A stretch of 64,000 nucleotides of DNA from the NCBI GenBank assembly GCA_001600615.1, contig BCKK01000010.1:65632-129631 (forward strand), given 5' to 3'. Positions 35,064 through 47,189 of this stretch are shown here, in pieces. The first letter of the stretch is position 1; each line of letters starts with the position of its first letter. Below the pieces are notes generated by a model. It did not search any database and had not been told where the DNA came from. It was given only the letters and a program-made list of their open reading frames with translations. The position numbers and the translations under genes were made by a program. The DNA comes from Dioszegia crocea (taxonomy: Eukaryota; Basidiomycota; Tremellomycetes; Tremellales; Bulleribasidiaceae).

Positions 35064-36296
35064 CCTTGCGAGTATATGTATCTGCACGGCGATTCGTACC
35101 GACAGAGGATCGGAAATTTGCACTGACCCGCTGAGGTTCCCGAGTCGAGTTGACTGCTATCGGGCAGGTGGGCGCTGCGCCCTTGTTGCAGGTTATGGAC
35201 GGTTGTGGAGATGTGAGACAGAAGGAAGAGGAAGGATGAACATATCCAGCGATTATGAATGAGTGATGTTGGTGGTGACACCGGGTACTCATCTGACGGG
35301 ATAGGCGCTGAGCCAAGGTCCACGGGAGTGCTGACGCCCGCTGCAGTGGCCTGCAAACCAGCCTAGGGTGGGTGGGACATTAGCCCTGAGCGAGACCAGA
35401 GCGTGGCTGTCTCGGACCATCGAGGCGGAACACCGTAGAGGCGGCTTATCGGATGATTTGGACTTTGCCACATCGAGCAGGTTAGCCCTTAGAGCCGTCG
35501 TGAATGATCCCGCCTCCCGTTTGTAATGATGGACCTTGATCCATGACAGTGAATGTGAATGGTGAGGCCTGAGGACGGGAGAGTGAAAAGCCCCGAAGGG
35601 GTTCATCGGGTCTCGGGTTTCAGGAATTGCCGAAAGCGGCGAATTTGCCACCCAGCGGGAAGGACGGGATCTTCGCGGGAAGCGGGAGTGGCAAATCTCC
35701 TGTCATACATCACTTTTGGACTGTAGCTTTCTTCTGCGACGTGTACTACGGAGGATTGTCCACTGCCGCTCGGAGGCTGAACTCTGGCCCGATCGAGGCC
35801 ACTGCCGTGCACCCGCCATTAGCCCTTCTCAGCGTCATCCCGTAAGCGAAGCCACTTCCCATCTACTTGGACTGTTCGGGTTAGAATGGGTTCTGCTGGG
35901 TTGACAGTTGCGTGAGATCCGGGGAAAGGAATCAGCTGCTCGATCAAGCCCAGCTTGTTGAACACCTGACTCCAAGGCTAGAATGCGAGTGGCAATATAG
36001 TTCGATCGTGACGCATTTAATACAGCAACGGGAGTTCATACCTCTGTGAACCTTTGCACCGCAACACCTCAAGTACGAACATTTGGGAAGTAGCCGAAGT
36101 TGCACCGTCCGTGCCTCCCTGTCCCGCCCAGCCAGGAGCTATCGCATCATTATGAGGGGTCAATCTATAGAGATCTGCGAACATACATTCCCCAGTTGGG
36201 GGCGCTCACAACAGAGAGTGAGCCTCTCCACGCATAACCCTTTATATGTCTTGCCGCCACGTAAGGTTTTGAGCCAGCTTTACTGGTGGTATAAAA
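35064..36296. other. Intergenic region before the tRNA gene, nothing recognised
   Basis: About 1.2 kb without a supportable gene. The open frames at 35289-35904 are unsupported by motifs or splicing. I looked for long terminal repeats of a retroelement near the tRNA gene (TG...CA ends and a repeat pair) and saw none. Confidence 0.35.
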
Positions 36297-36396
36297 ATTC
36301 TGGTGGTGTAGTGGTAACATAGGAGCTTCCCATTTAATTGGACTCCGCCAAGGACGTAAATTGCTCCTGCCAGGGGTTCGATTCCCCTTCAGAATA
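36297..36396 (+). tRNA. tRNA-Gly (anticodon CCC) with a 29-base intron
   Basis: All arms fold. The acceptor ATTCTGG pairs with TCAGAAT (one G-T). The D arm GTGT/ACAT encloses the AGTGGTA loop. The anticodon stem GGAGC/GCTCC is perfect around a loop TTCCCAT with anticodon CCC at 36329-36331. The variable loop is TGCC. The T arm AGGGG/CCCCT is perfect with the TTCGATT loop. The intron is 36333-36361, at the standard position one base 3' of the anticodon. The discriminator is A36396. GTGGTGTAGTGGTAACAT matches eukaryotic tRNA-Gly box A. A run of six T residues at 36401-36406 is the polymerase III terminator. Confidence 0.92.
36333..36361 (+). other. Intron of tRNA-Gly(CCC)
   Basis: It is 29 bases long and sits between positions 37 and 38 of the tRNA, as cut by the tRNA splicing endonuclease. 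Part of it (GGACTCC) could pair with other intron or loop bases to form the usual bulge-helix-bulge. Confidence 0.8.
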
Positions 36397-36706
36397 TTTG
36401 TTTTTTGCCTCGGCTACCGCTACCCCTCGAGATGTTTTGACATCATCTATACTCTATAGCCGGTCAACAGATCTTACAAAGCGTGAACGAAATCAAGATT
36501 ACCGACACGCCTTTAGAGCTCTGTAACTGGCGTCGATAAGCCTGTCCGCGCCTCAGGCAGATTCTCACCGGGAGGCTGAGCGGACTGAAGCCAGATCCGG
36601 ATAAATCGATGCGCAGCTGTCCATGCCTGGAAATGCTGTCTATCTACCTCTACTGACGTGTATCAATAACAGCCTCAGCCTCATCCCATTACATGCCCCT
36701 CATCAC
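36397..36706. other. Intergenic region after the tRNA gene
   Basis: Apart from the T-run there is no supported feature. The latter part should be the 3' untranslated region of the SAPS gene on the other strand. Confidence 0.3.
36401..36406 (+). terminator. RNA polymerase III terminator
   Basis: Six consecutive T residues lie four bases after the end of the tRNA-Gly gene, the standard length and place for polymerase III termination. Confidence 0.85.
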
Positions 36707-39700
36707 CTACTTCCCGTCCTGTGCTTCTTCCGCGCCTAGCGCCACCTCATCTTTCGGCACCACAACCTCTTTTCCATCCACTTCCCGCCTCAGCATCCCA
36801 TCGTCCGTCATCTCTACGTCTGAACCCACGCCCGGCCCCAATGGTTCTTCCGCCGACGTGGCTGACACAAGCGAAGGATCTGGCGGAGATATTCCTGAAC
36901 CGGCGATAACAGCCAGATCGGGCCGACCTGTCGTCTGGCTCGAAGCGCGTTTCCGGCGGGGTGAGGGCGGTGGAGGAGGGGTTTTGGAAGATCGACGGGG
37001 TTTAGGAGAGGAGGGAATGGGGATGGGTGGGGCCTGAGGGGTTCGATCTGGGATGGGCACAGATGAGTTTGGTGATGAAGCTATGTCGACAGAAGGTGTT
37101 GTTGGTGATGATGGTGTTTCTATTCCAAGACCTGATATAGCGGTCGCCCCGATCTTCCCAGCCTCACCGGCCGCCTCCCCTTCGCCAATGTCACCCTCTT
37201 GGTCAATGACCGGGCTGATGGCGTGAGGTAAATCCTCCCCCGCCCCTTCGTCACCCGAGAAGCTCCACGTAGACCCAGGCGTTCTCGGAAGCTCAGGCTC
37301 AGCTTCGGCATCCTCCTCCTGCTCGTTCTCTGCCGAAGGCACCACGATTGCAGGAACAGCAGGACTGTCGTCGTCCCATGCTGATGAGAACTCGCGGTCG
37401 AACCAGTCGGCAGGGGTGAGAGGTGCACCGCGAGCAGCTGCCCCGCCAGAAGACTGTGGAGGGACGGAGGGGGTGAAGGTTTCGTTGAAGGGCGCAAAGT
37501 TGTCATCACCATCATCTCCGAAGGGATTTTCCGCATTGTTGGCGGCGCCGCCGCCTGACGAGAAGGAGCCCCATGTGTCGTCCTAGACGTTAGTAGTAGT
37601 CAAGTCTATGTACTTACATTGTCAAAGTCATCGCTCTGTGAGCGTTGTCCGGACTGCATGCCCTGCAAAGTCAGCGCAACCCCCACATACCCCACATAGA
37701 TGACAACAAACTCACGCCAAAGTCATTGCTTGGGCGCAACCAATCTGCGTCATCCTCGTCGTCGGACGAGTCGACATGTCTCCGCAGTCCCGCCGTATTC
37801 TGCCAATACTGCACAATCAGCACTCATCATGACACCTGAGAAGTCTCACGTACCCGCTCATTTGTCTCTTCCTCACTGCCCGTATCATCATTCTCCCCCT
37901 CACTACCGCTCCCACTGCCCCGATGGACATACCCCTCCGCGGCCTTTGTCCGCTGCAGCGGCTCTCCAAAGGTGCCAAATCCTCCCAAATGTGCTCCGCC
38001 CTCTTCATCATCCGAGTCCGAGCTCGAATCTTCGTCCTCAGACTTTGACCCGTTCCCATCCCCGGTCGCAGTAGTACCCATTAATGGCTTCCCACCTGCT
38101 AGAGGCTGATTATCGCGCTGTCGCGTCGCCTGTAATTGCCCCGCGACGAATTCGTCCCACTCTGGTTGAGGAATAACTTGGGACATCTTCTCCATCAGGT
38201 CGTCGGGACACTTGGCGATGAATTTGACGAGCTCTTCAGCGATCAGAACGATGTGGCCCATATATGGCACTCGTGGACCCTTGTCTACGCGCCTACTCAT
38301 CAGTGAATGCTCGGATGGAGACTTACACTCTCTTGTTGTTGTCTCGCTCCGCCGCCAGAACCCGCTCGACTAATCTCCCCTTGTAAATCATCTCTTCAAC
38401 CAAGTCCCGGTTCGGACCCGGTACAAGCTCGCCATTCAAGATTTGCTGAAGCATGTCGTAGACGACATGATGCAGGAAATCGTTCGAGGCGTAGTCGAAG
38501 AACATGTCGATGAGGGCTGGAATCACGCGATGCTCAATGTACACGTGCTTTAGCCGTATGCCGGGTGGTGGTATGGCAGGGTTTGTTGATGAGGAGGATG
38601 TTCGTCTGGGGAGGGAGGGAGCAGATGTAGTCGAAGGAGCGGCAGCCGTGTCCGCCACAGCAGCGTGGGATGCAGCCTCTATGTCTGACGTTCCGGTCGA
38701 TACGGGGTCCATAGTCATAACATCCCGTAGCCGAGCGGCATCCGCTTGACTGGGTGGAGGTGGATGTATCTCCCCTTCGTCCTTCTCCGATTCCTTGGAC
38801 GCAGAGATACCAGCACTCGGCGCCATCTCCTCCTCAATGTCCTCCAGCATCTTCTCATCCTCGCTATCCGATCCAATATGCTCGCCGCTGATACTGGGAC
38901 TAGTCGAGGCATTACTGCTCACGGGCAATTCCCGAGCAATTGTAACCTGGCCTTCGGGTATAGAATCGGAAGGTTGGTTGTTCCGGTCCTCATCAATGGC
39001 TTCGCCGAGCGCTTCGAGACCTTCCAATCCGCCAGACAGGATCCCATCGTACGAGTATTCGGGACCCGTCCCAACAGGACGATTGAGTATGGACATGTTG
39101 GAAGAATGGAGGAGTTCAGCATAAAGTTCGACGATCCGGAATCGCTCCAGTGTGAGGGGTCGGGGACAAGCAGAGGAAGCAGAGTGTTTCTGGTTATAAG
39201 CTAAGTGCGAGCAAAATGACATACCTGAGATCTGGGCTCGACAAGTAATTGATTCAGTCGGTCAAACCGCTCGCACAAGATGTTCAGAAGTGATCGCAGG
39301 TGAACAATGCCCATGGCTTCCGACATGCCTTTGACGGCATCCTCCATTCGCGCTCGGTCCTGCTGCTCGGCATCACCTTCTTCCATGTGGCCAAGAGGCG
39401 CACCCTGCTCCATCCGCAGGTTCATCAATCGATTTCGAAGGGTGTGGAAAAGGTGGGGCTCGGCGAAATCCGAATTATTTCGTCGAATGAGCTCGACGAA
39501 TATAGTGGAGATGTGGGATAAAGATGATGCTGCACTAGCGGTGGATGGGAGAGGGTGTACGATGAATGGGTCGGCGGGGTGGGGAGTACCATCCGAGTTT
39601 AGTCCTGGCCAGTCCTTGTCTGACAATTCTAATGGGTCGAGCATGTATCCGACAAGTTGCCGAATGCTCGCTTCGTTCACCAGCTCGCGCACCATCCTAT

Positions 39701-40889
39701 TATCTCTCGTCCCGTTCGTTGCGCCCTGAGCTGATTGCTGTTCCTGCATATTCCCGCCGAGGTTGAAAGGTGGTGGGGCGCAAAGTGTAATGATGTTTTT
39801 GAGTAATTCGGCAGCGAGGACGTGAACGTGTGGAGGGTGTAGTGGTGACAGGAAAGATAGGAGGCGGGGTATCAAGCCTTCGTCGGCGAGCCATTGGATG
39901 ACTCCAGATACTCCAGCTTCTTCGGCAGAAATTAGACGGATGAGGATATCCTGGATAGCTGGCGAATGTATCTGAGCAACCAGACGGGGGATGACATTCG
40001 GTATCGATTGGATAAATCGGACCATCTTTCGTCAGACACGACCAGATCGATGCTCACCTCGTGCGTCCGCTTCGCTATCAGACTCCCATTGACCTTGACC
40101 CAAAGTCCGCGAATGATTTCCCTCTTGCGATCCCGCTCATCGTCCTCATCCGTCCCTAATTCCACCCGCGCACGATAAGTCTCGCTCACGCCATACATCG
40201 CTTCCTCCGAAGTATCCTCATCATCTCCGGTCGGCACTGGCGGTATGACCGCGTCCCAGAATGGCCGTAGGAGGGTATCTTTATTGGACAATATCGTTTC
40301 TGGAATGACCCATATTTCCGAGGTCAAAATCTCGGCAGCGACATTAGGATATCTATCGTCAGATCCAAAGTCGACGTGGAAACTGACCTAGCGCGCCGCA
40401 TTCCATCCTCATCCGTCTCTGGCGGAGCCGTCGAGCTGAGCATCCCCATGTTCCCAGCCGACAGATCCGCCTCTTCTTCCTTTTTCCCCTCCATGTCTGC
40501 CAGGTTCTCCTCGGCGACCTTTACAGGATCGAGAGGTATAGGAGCCGAGTCCGATGATGTCTCTGACGATGTATGGAAGGTCGGATACCTCTGCTCGTCA
40601 TGTCGTGCCTGTACCAGGCAAGCCTGTTCCGCTTTGCGAGACTCCTCGTCTAGCTCATCCAAGCCGGAAACGACCCAATGCAAGAGCGACCTGATCGAGT
40701 CGTCCTTGCTGAGGAAATTCACAAGTCTATAGTCAGATTTCCCTTAGGACCCAAAGCTCACTTATTGTTCTGAGACTTGCATTCTTGCAGAACATCGGAA
40801 TCATCCATGATTTCCTCCACGCTAGGTGGTGTTTCCCGACCCAACAAGCTATCAAGCGTCGATGTCGACGCGAAGCTGAATCGCCACAT
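36707..40889 (-). CDS. SAPS-domain regulatory subunit of Sit4/PP6 phosphatase
   Basis: The family (yeast Sap155/185/190/4, fission-yeast Ekc1, human PP6R) directs the Sit4/PP6 phosphatase in cell-cycle and nutrient control. The start is the ATG at 40889 (MWRFSFASTSTLDSLL), the near-invariant family N-terminus, then VEEIMDDSDVLQECKSQNNKL and NFLSKDD. The helical SAPS repeats run over several exons: SEIWVIPETILSNKD, MVRFIQSIPNVIPRLV, IQDILIRLISAEE, GLIPRLLSFLSP, VIPALIDMFFDYASNDFLHH, and GYMGHIV-type sequence. The last third is acidic and disordered (DSSSDSDDEEGG, DSSDDEDDADWL), with many TP/SP sites before the stop at 36709-36707. About ten introns occur. It is divergent from the Spp1-like gene, 417 bases apart. 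Confidence 0.92.
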
Positions 40890-41306
40890 CATCTCTGCTG
40901 ATGTAGGTGGGCTCTAGAATTCGGAAATTGTCGCAACGAATTACGTCGCGTGAGACTACAACTGGGAGGCGAGGGTGATATTTATCGAAACGGTCGAAAT
41001 TATAGGTCGAACTTGTGTGTTTTTGAGCGAAAAATTCGATGACAACACGTGAGAGTCATGTCGTCCCTCTCTAGACTGAATTTATACAAGTCATCGTGGT
41101 GTCGTGGATCAATATGGTGGTCAAGGAAGCTGCAAGATGGTCGAAAGATGGCCGGAGATACCGGATTTTGAGCCAATCTAAGCGTGGCAAATCGGAGATC
41201 GCCGCCTGATTGTTTACGGAATGAGGAGTTGGCGCGTTGGCTGGTGGGTGAGGGTAACTTTTGGCATCTTCACCTTGACTTCTGTATCCCATACACCAAC
41301 CTCGGG
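40890..41306. promoter_or_regulatory. Shared divergent promoter region, SAPS / Spp1-like
   Basis: These 417 bases lie between two divergent start codons. No strong core element is evident. The stretch is AT-richer around 40990-41050. Frames at 41184 run into the Spp1-like gene, but the better start is the later ATG at 41307. Confidence 0.3.
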
Positions 41307-44300
41307 ATGGTCAAGACGCCAAAGACACGCAAGACAAAGTACATATTATCATCAGGATCAGAATCAGAATCAGACTCGGACGATCCCCTGGACTCTATAC
41401 CCGACCTACCGCCCCGGCTGACCATCCCGACTGACGACCCCCTCGACGTGATTGGAATCTCCTCCTCGCCTTCACCTCCACCCCCTTCGTCCTACCGCAC
41501 GCCAGCTCGTACGCCCTCGTCATCCGCTCGTAAAACACGAGGCATGTCTAGTGGGTTTCATCGGGATCAAAGGGCGGGGCCTTCTCGTGGTTACGACCGC
41601 TGGGGACCAGCCCCGGCATCCCGAGCTTCGGGAAGTGCGAAGCGGCGGCGAGTTGAGCCGTCGCAGCTGGAAGCTGGAGAGCTGGAAGAGGAGAAGGAAG
41701 AGGTGGAGGAAAAGATGGCGTACGGTGATGGATCCCCGAGGGGGGTCGAGGCGCTACCTTTGAGTGGAGCAGCCCGGAGTTTTTTCGAGAGATTGGGACC
41801 CATGCCGGGCCCCTCATATCCTGCTCAGTACAGGGATGACTTCGATGATAGGCCTCAGCCCATATATGGAGCTCAAGCCTACGCTCGTCATCGCCGCAGC
41901 GTGTCGGAGGAAGACATCAAGCCGAGAAGGACGCGGACGGAGGTCAAGCAGGAGGAAGAGGAGGAGGAGGAAGAGGAGGTCGAAGAGAGAATGGAGGCAA
42001 AAGGGAGAAGCCTCAGAGCTAGGATATCTGATCCTACTAGCCAACCCCGGATGCCGCCCACAGCCCCAGCCCCCGTTCTCGTGAACTACTCCTCGTCGCC
42101 CGAGCCCCATAGAGACCCTTCGCCCATCACACGCACTTCGCCAGCAATATCCCGCGGCGATGTTCAGCACAACAGTTCTGCAGAATGGCCAGATTTCCCG
42201 TCGACGGATGAAGAGGATCGGCGGATACCACTTCAGTACCTGGGGCGAATTGAGCAGGCGGGTATCGTCGAAGTTGCGGACGGAGACGGATCTCGGCCCG
42301 ACACACCTCCTATTCCTAACGACGTGCTGCCGATGTCATCGATATCTCCTATCTACGTCAGCTCGCGATCTGCATCACCCATCATTCAAGCGGTATCCCG
42401 TACTTCAACACCTCTGACAGGCAATACTTCTCGGCCCGACACACCGCCTCTGCCACCTGGCCTTGCCATCCCCGTTTACAATGGTCAGCCGCAGACTGAA
42501 TTAGCGCTGGAAGAGCGGATGGACGAGAAAGGACAAGTCAATGGCGATGACGAGGAGCCAGAAGAGAACGGCATGTCGGTCGAGTCTGCGCATACTGTCG
42601 AGCCCTCCGAGGTGACTGCAGATGCCCAGTTGGATAATACAGAGGACGCGAAACTGGGAACGATGGAGAGTGCCGCTTCCGAAGACATGTCATCGAAAGT
42701 GCTCGTGGAAGATGAAGAGGAAGAAGAGGAGCTGGAGGAAGAGGTGATGATGGCAGAGGAGTCCGGACAATCTGTGGCAAATCCCCAAGAAGTCGAGGCA
42801 TCCTTGTCAGCTTTGGACGCCGGATTGGCAGATGTTGCTGAGGTGGACGATCCGGCTCAGGCGGGAGCCGGGGTCGATCTCACCGAATCGATAGGAGATG
42901 CGAATGGGGAGATCACATTGGAGGCACATGATGTCGACATGAAAGACGGGGTAGATGCTAAAGAAGCCGGGCCGAGGGAAGAGGCAAAGTCAGTTTCTCT
43001 GACTATTACGGGGACAGAGGGAGAAGAAGACGTGCTCGAGGTGCATGCGCAGACCATTACGGAACTACAAACTTCGGGCGAAATGGAGGGAGTGGAGGAT
43101 TCTGAACCTGTCGCGAAGGGCAAAACGAGTCTCGGTGGGGTAGATGCCATTGAGGCCGTCAATGTGAACGACGCGGGTGTCGATGTCGCTGAGATTGCGA
43201 CGGTCAAGGCACCAGAGGTCGTTACTACAATGGCAGAGGTTGGCGGAGAAGACGCGTCATATGGGGACTCAGGTGGCATCAAGGTGATTGCCTCCGCTGG
43301 CCGAGATGAGGAAGCGGGCGCATCTGCCTCCCACCCCATAGCGGTTGAAGCGGAGTCTCTCGACATTGAAGTGGCGTTCGACACTGCGCTCGACGCCGAG
43401 ACGGTCGAAGAGCGCTTTGCCTCACCAGACCTACCCCGCGACTCCGACCAAACTTCCCCTCTCGCCCAAGATGAACCCCCGCCTGCTAAATCAGCTTCAG
43501 CCACACTTCCATCCCTGGCCACACTACAGCCTACATCTTCCCTCTCGAATATTCCTGATGCCGCTTCCCCTCTTCCTACCTCTCCAAATCTTGCCGACGG
43601 CCAGGCAGACATTGTGGTCCTCGTCGATGCGAGCAAAACCGTCGGCATTGAGGCCGAGTCATCTCCAATGGAGGTGGCTGGGGAACAGCCTGTTGCAGGC
43701 TCGGATGATATTGTCATGGAGGAGCAAATCCGGGTGACCTCGCCGGCCAGACCGGTCATCGAGGAGGAGGGCGAGGAAGAGCTAGATCCTGATGATCGGG
43801 ATGAGGAGGAGGAGGAGGAGGCACAAGGCCACACAGCCGCTGTCGAGGCTGGATCCAGAGATAAGCGGGGCGAATCGTCCGATATCACCGAAGCCAACAC
43901 ACCTGTGCCTGTGCCCGAGCCGACCGAGCCGATCGTATACAACAAAGACGGGACGATCAGGAAGAGATCTGGTCGGCCAGCTGCTGCCAAGCCTGAAGGA
44001 TGGAAAAGTTGGCATAAGAATCAATATACCTACGAGAATGGTGTGGCTACCAAGAAGGTGGCTGTGGTGCAGGTGAAGGAGAGCACGGGGAAGAAGGGCA
44101 AGGTGAGTTCTTGATTGTGACGCAGGAATATTGGCTGATGGACAGGTTGAAGCTCTTAAATCTGCTGCGAGGGGTCGATCAATTAGCTCTCCAGTTTCTG
44201 TGAGTCTGAGCGCGGTCGGGGAGAGCATAGGACACAGCTGACCCCAAGGATTCGTCTGAGTTACCACCGGCCAAATCGAATTCAAAGTCTGCTACTCCGT

Positions 44301-45680
44301 CGAAGACTATACCAGCAGCGGAAGAAGCAGGGGAAGACGACTATGATGATGATGATGACGATGAGGTATACTGCCCATGCGGGAAACCATCAAGAAAGGA
44401 CGGGAATGACGTCCTGGTTGGGTGTGATGGGTATGTCTGACATTCCTTTGTCTGGCGAATGAAGGCTGATATACCGTCAGATGCGATATTTGGTTTCATG
44501 CTGGCTGTGTCAATTTATCAGAGGAAAATATAGGGCTGGTCGATACCTTCTATTGCCCAGATTGTGAGAAATGTAAGTGTCGACCGAGGGCTGTGGATTT
44601 GGTATCAGAGGCTGATGTCATAGCTACTGGGAAGAAAACAACACTTAAGCGAGTCTGTAAGCGCGACGGTTGCGAGAAGCAATTTTCGCCAAAGATGACC
44701 AAGTGAGCTGCTTGTCCGGTTCGCACTCAGGACTTGTGGCCAGTCTACAGACGGCAGCTGACCCAGCGTTCAGGTTCTGCTCACCAAATTGTGCTTTCCG
44801 TCACTCTCAAGCCATTGTCGCCGGTATGGAGAATAAGAAACAGATCAATCAGCTGGCTAAAGCACTGGCCAGTTACCCCTCCCCACCGTTGGACATACGC
44901 GTCACTGAACACACCTCCCTGCCCTCCCTCAGCGATTCTGCCTTTACGCCGTACGATCCTATCGACAGTCTCACACGTCGTATTGAATCTACCAAAGCTC
45001 TTATTTCGATATTGGAGAAACGGATCCTAATCCTGGGCAAAGCTACAGAGCAGTGCGATAATTTAGCCCCGCTTAATCCGCCAAATGGGGATGAGGCGGG
45101 TAAGAAGAAGCGGAAGCCGGCCGGAGTGGAGGATAAGCCTTGTGGTTGGGTCGAGGCGCTTATATGGGGAGATGAGGAGGTTGAGAAGTGGGAGGCTGGA
45201 ATGCCGCTGCGGAATGTGGCTGAAAGAGATGGGGCGGTGCTTCCAGAGGGGGAAGATGTGATTATGGGAGAGGGTGAGGGGCAGGAGGAAGCGGAAGTGG
45301 GATATTGTGTCAATCCGCGGAAACGATGTGATCGGCATTCTGGGTAAGTCCAATACTCGTATGGTGGATTACTGGCTGACGCGACTTAGGTGGCAAAAGA
45401 CTATCCCAAATCTGCTCGATACAGAGTTGAGTCAGGTAGTAAGTATCCGAGCTACTTCCTTTTTGACGTGACTGATACCCGCAGCAAGAAACACTCGGCA
45501 GTTTGACGGAAGAGAAAGATCTCCTTATTACCTCTGCAGAAGCCAAAGAGACTGGCAAGATAGCTCGGTGAGTCTTGCGCTTCCAGTGACTAGGCCCTAT
45601 CTCACGAATCTTGGCTGATGTCCTACAGAGAGAATCTGCATGAGATCCTGGCGGTCAATCTGGCAAAGAATTTCATATGA
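41307..45680 (+). CDS. SPP1: Spp1/CFP1-like PHD protein of the Set1 (COMPASS) complex with a very long N-terminus
   Basis: Spp1/CFP1 targets the Set1 histone H3K4 methyltransferase to chromatin. The start is the ATG at 41307 (MVKTPKTRKTKYILSSGSE). The first exon alone encodes about 935 residues, almost all disordered and acidic, with poly-Glu runs (EEEEEEEEVEE, EEEEEELEEE) and SRPDTPP-type repeats. It ends with the basic RKRSGRPAAAKPEGWKSW. Two short introns later come the PHD finger (CPCGKPSRKD, VGCDGCDIWFHAGCV, YCPDCEK), then a second Cys/His cluster (VCKRDGCEKQF, KFCSPNCAFRH) and the coiled C-terminal region with CGWVEALIWGDEEVEKWE and CDRHSGW, ending LAVNLAKNFI. The family is usually 350-650 residues, so the extension is unusual. 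The frame is continuous across the joints, which supports one gene. Confidence 0.85.
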
Positions 45681-46116
45681 GTATGTACCAGAAGTTACCT
45701 TGATGATTGGAGTCTAGTGTCTATCTGGAATTGAGGCACTTGGACCTGAATGGGAGAATTACTCCTCGACCACCCCAAAGTCAAGAACACACTCATCCCC
45801 GGCGCATACGGACTACGAAAAGCAGTATGCTGTTGGCTGTGAGATGGATTGATCTCAAGCAAGTCATCTATCGCATGATGCTATTTAAGGGACCGGGGCC
45901 ACACATGAAGGGATCCCTTCTACTCGCATGATACCACGGGTGAAGTCAAAGGAGTGAGTGGACCCGGCCGATATTCGCACTAGATAGCTTGGTGCAGCTC
46001 AGTGTCGGATGGGAATACATCTGTCAGTCATTCACGAAACATACGACCAGAATACCTCCTTCAATCGTCATCGACTCCTCAATCTCAAAGTCCACCAGAA
46101 CCTGCATCCGCACACA
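45681..46116. other. Intergenic region, nothing recognised
   Basis: It should contain the 3' end of the Spp1-like transcript and the promoter of the small secreted protein. The 74-residue frame at 45707 shows no supporting features. Confidence 0.3.
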
Positions 46117-46737
46117 ATGCTCAAGAAATGGTTCGTCGCTCTTTTGTCAATACAAATTGCGCTGGCTCGCGCAAGTATGCGTGTCGCGGACCTGCACAGA
46201 GATCAGCACACTGTCAGCCGTCATACAGGTAAGCCGCTTACACCCCTCCATCCCAACCAACTCCTACATCATCTAATCAAACAGGTCTCGACGCGAGGTC
46301 AGATTTGATCCCCGCCCGAGCACCTCAAATTATCTTTCTAGTGCCCGGTTCGGGAATCACAATCAAGAACTTCAAAGATATCTCAACTGGTATCCGAGCT
46401 GATTTCTTGGGTCCGGGTATCAAAGCTTCTTCGGGGCTGGGTATGAATCCAGTCGTGGGTTGGAAAATCAACTTCATGCTGGATGGTAAACTCCTCGAAG
46501 AGGAGGTGAGTGGTCAACATCACTTCGGCTTTGAGAAGAACTAGCAGGTAGTTCTTGACTGATGATCAGTGCGATGTCTTCAAGATGGACTCGACGAAGC
46601 CTCAATTGGAAGATCAACTTTTCGTTATTCAAGCATCCGCAGAAGAGGCGAAACATGTCCCGATTGGGAAGATTGGGGGGTTTATGTTTACATGTGGTCC
46701 TGTAGGGCTAGTCAGTTATGCTGGGATGGACGTCTAG
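46117..46737 (+). CDS. Small secreted protein of unknown function (three exons)
   Basis: The start is the ATG at 46117. The first residues, MLKKWFVALLSIQIALARA, are a good signal peptide. Two introns of about 55 bases have proper GTAAGC/GTGAGT donors and CAG acceptors with the frame kept. The mature part includes APQIIFLVPGSGITIKNF, GLGMNPVVGWKINFMLDGK and FKMDSTKPQLEDQLFVIQAS, and ends FTCGPVGLVSYAGMDV. It has few cysteines and no anchor or repeats. The length is about 170 residues. I recognise no family. A secreted or vacuolar role is the most that can be inferred. Confidence 0.55.
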
Positions 46738-47189
46738 GTCATCTCCTGTAAGAGCTACTTAGGGGATGGCTAGCTGGAGTGATTATTAGTCAAACAATGT
46801 ATGCTGGTGGAGCAGGAGAGATCAGTGAAGATGGAGTTGCAAGCGAGATATTCACGGCGTCGGCGAACATTATGCAATTATATCGCTTGGGACCGGAAAA
46901 TCTGACATGATGGCTTTCCTCAACAGCGTCCTCAATGTCAAGATACAGAAGTCAGAGGTCAGGATAGATGAACTCAGCTCTGCTTCAAGTGAACTTCCAC
47001 TACATGCGGCACCGAAGCTCAGATTCTGTATGGTGGAGGCATAATGACGTCATGGACCACCTACACATCCCTCCGCTCCCAAGCTAGCTAGTGCATACCT
47101 CAGCGCTCAGCATTGCATCCGCATCCAAAGATCAGCCGCAAGCTCTTCTCTTACATCTTACCGATAATACATTCCCCAACACAGGCAGG
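46738..47189. other. Intergenic region, nothing recognised
   Basis: No open frame with motifs, RNA gene or repeat is supported. It contains the promoter region of the DUF3429 gene. Confidence 0.3.

Noticed and set aside
35064..36296. Solo LTR of a retroelement next to the tRNA gene
   Set aside because: Looked for TG...CA termini with a target duplication near the tRNA, a common insertion site in fungi, and found none.
42857..43990. 377-residue minus-strand frame inside the Spp1-like gene
   Set aside because: Antisense of a Glu/Asp-rich coding exon gives a Ser/Thr-rich shadow frame. No independent evidence.
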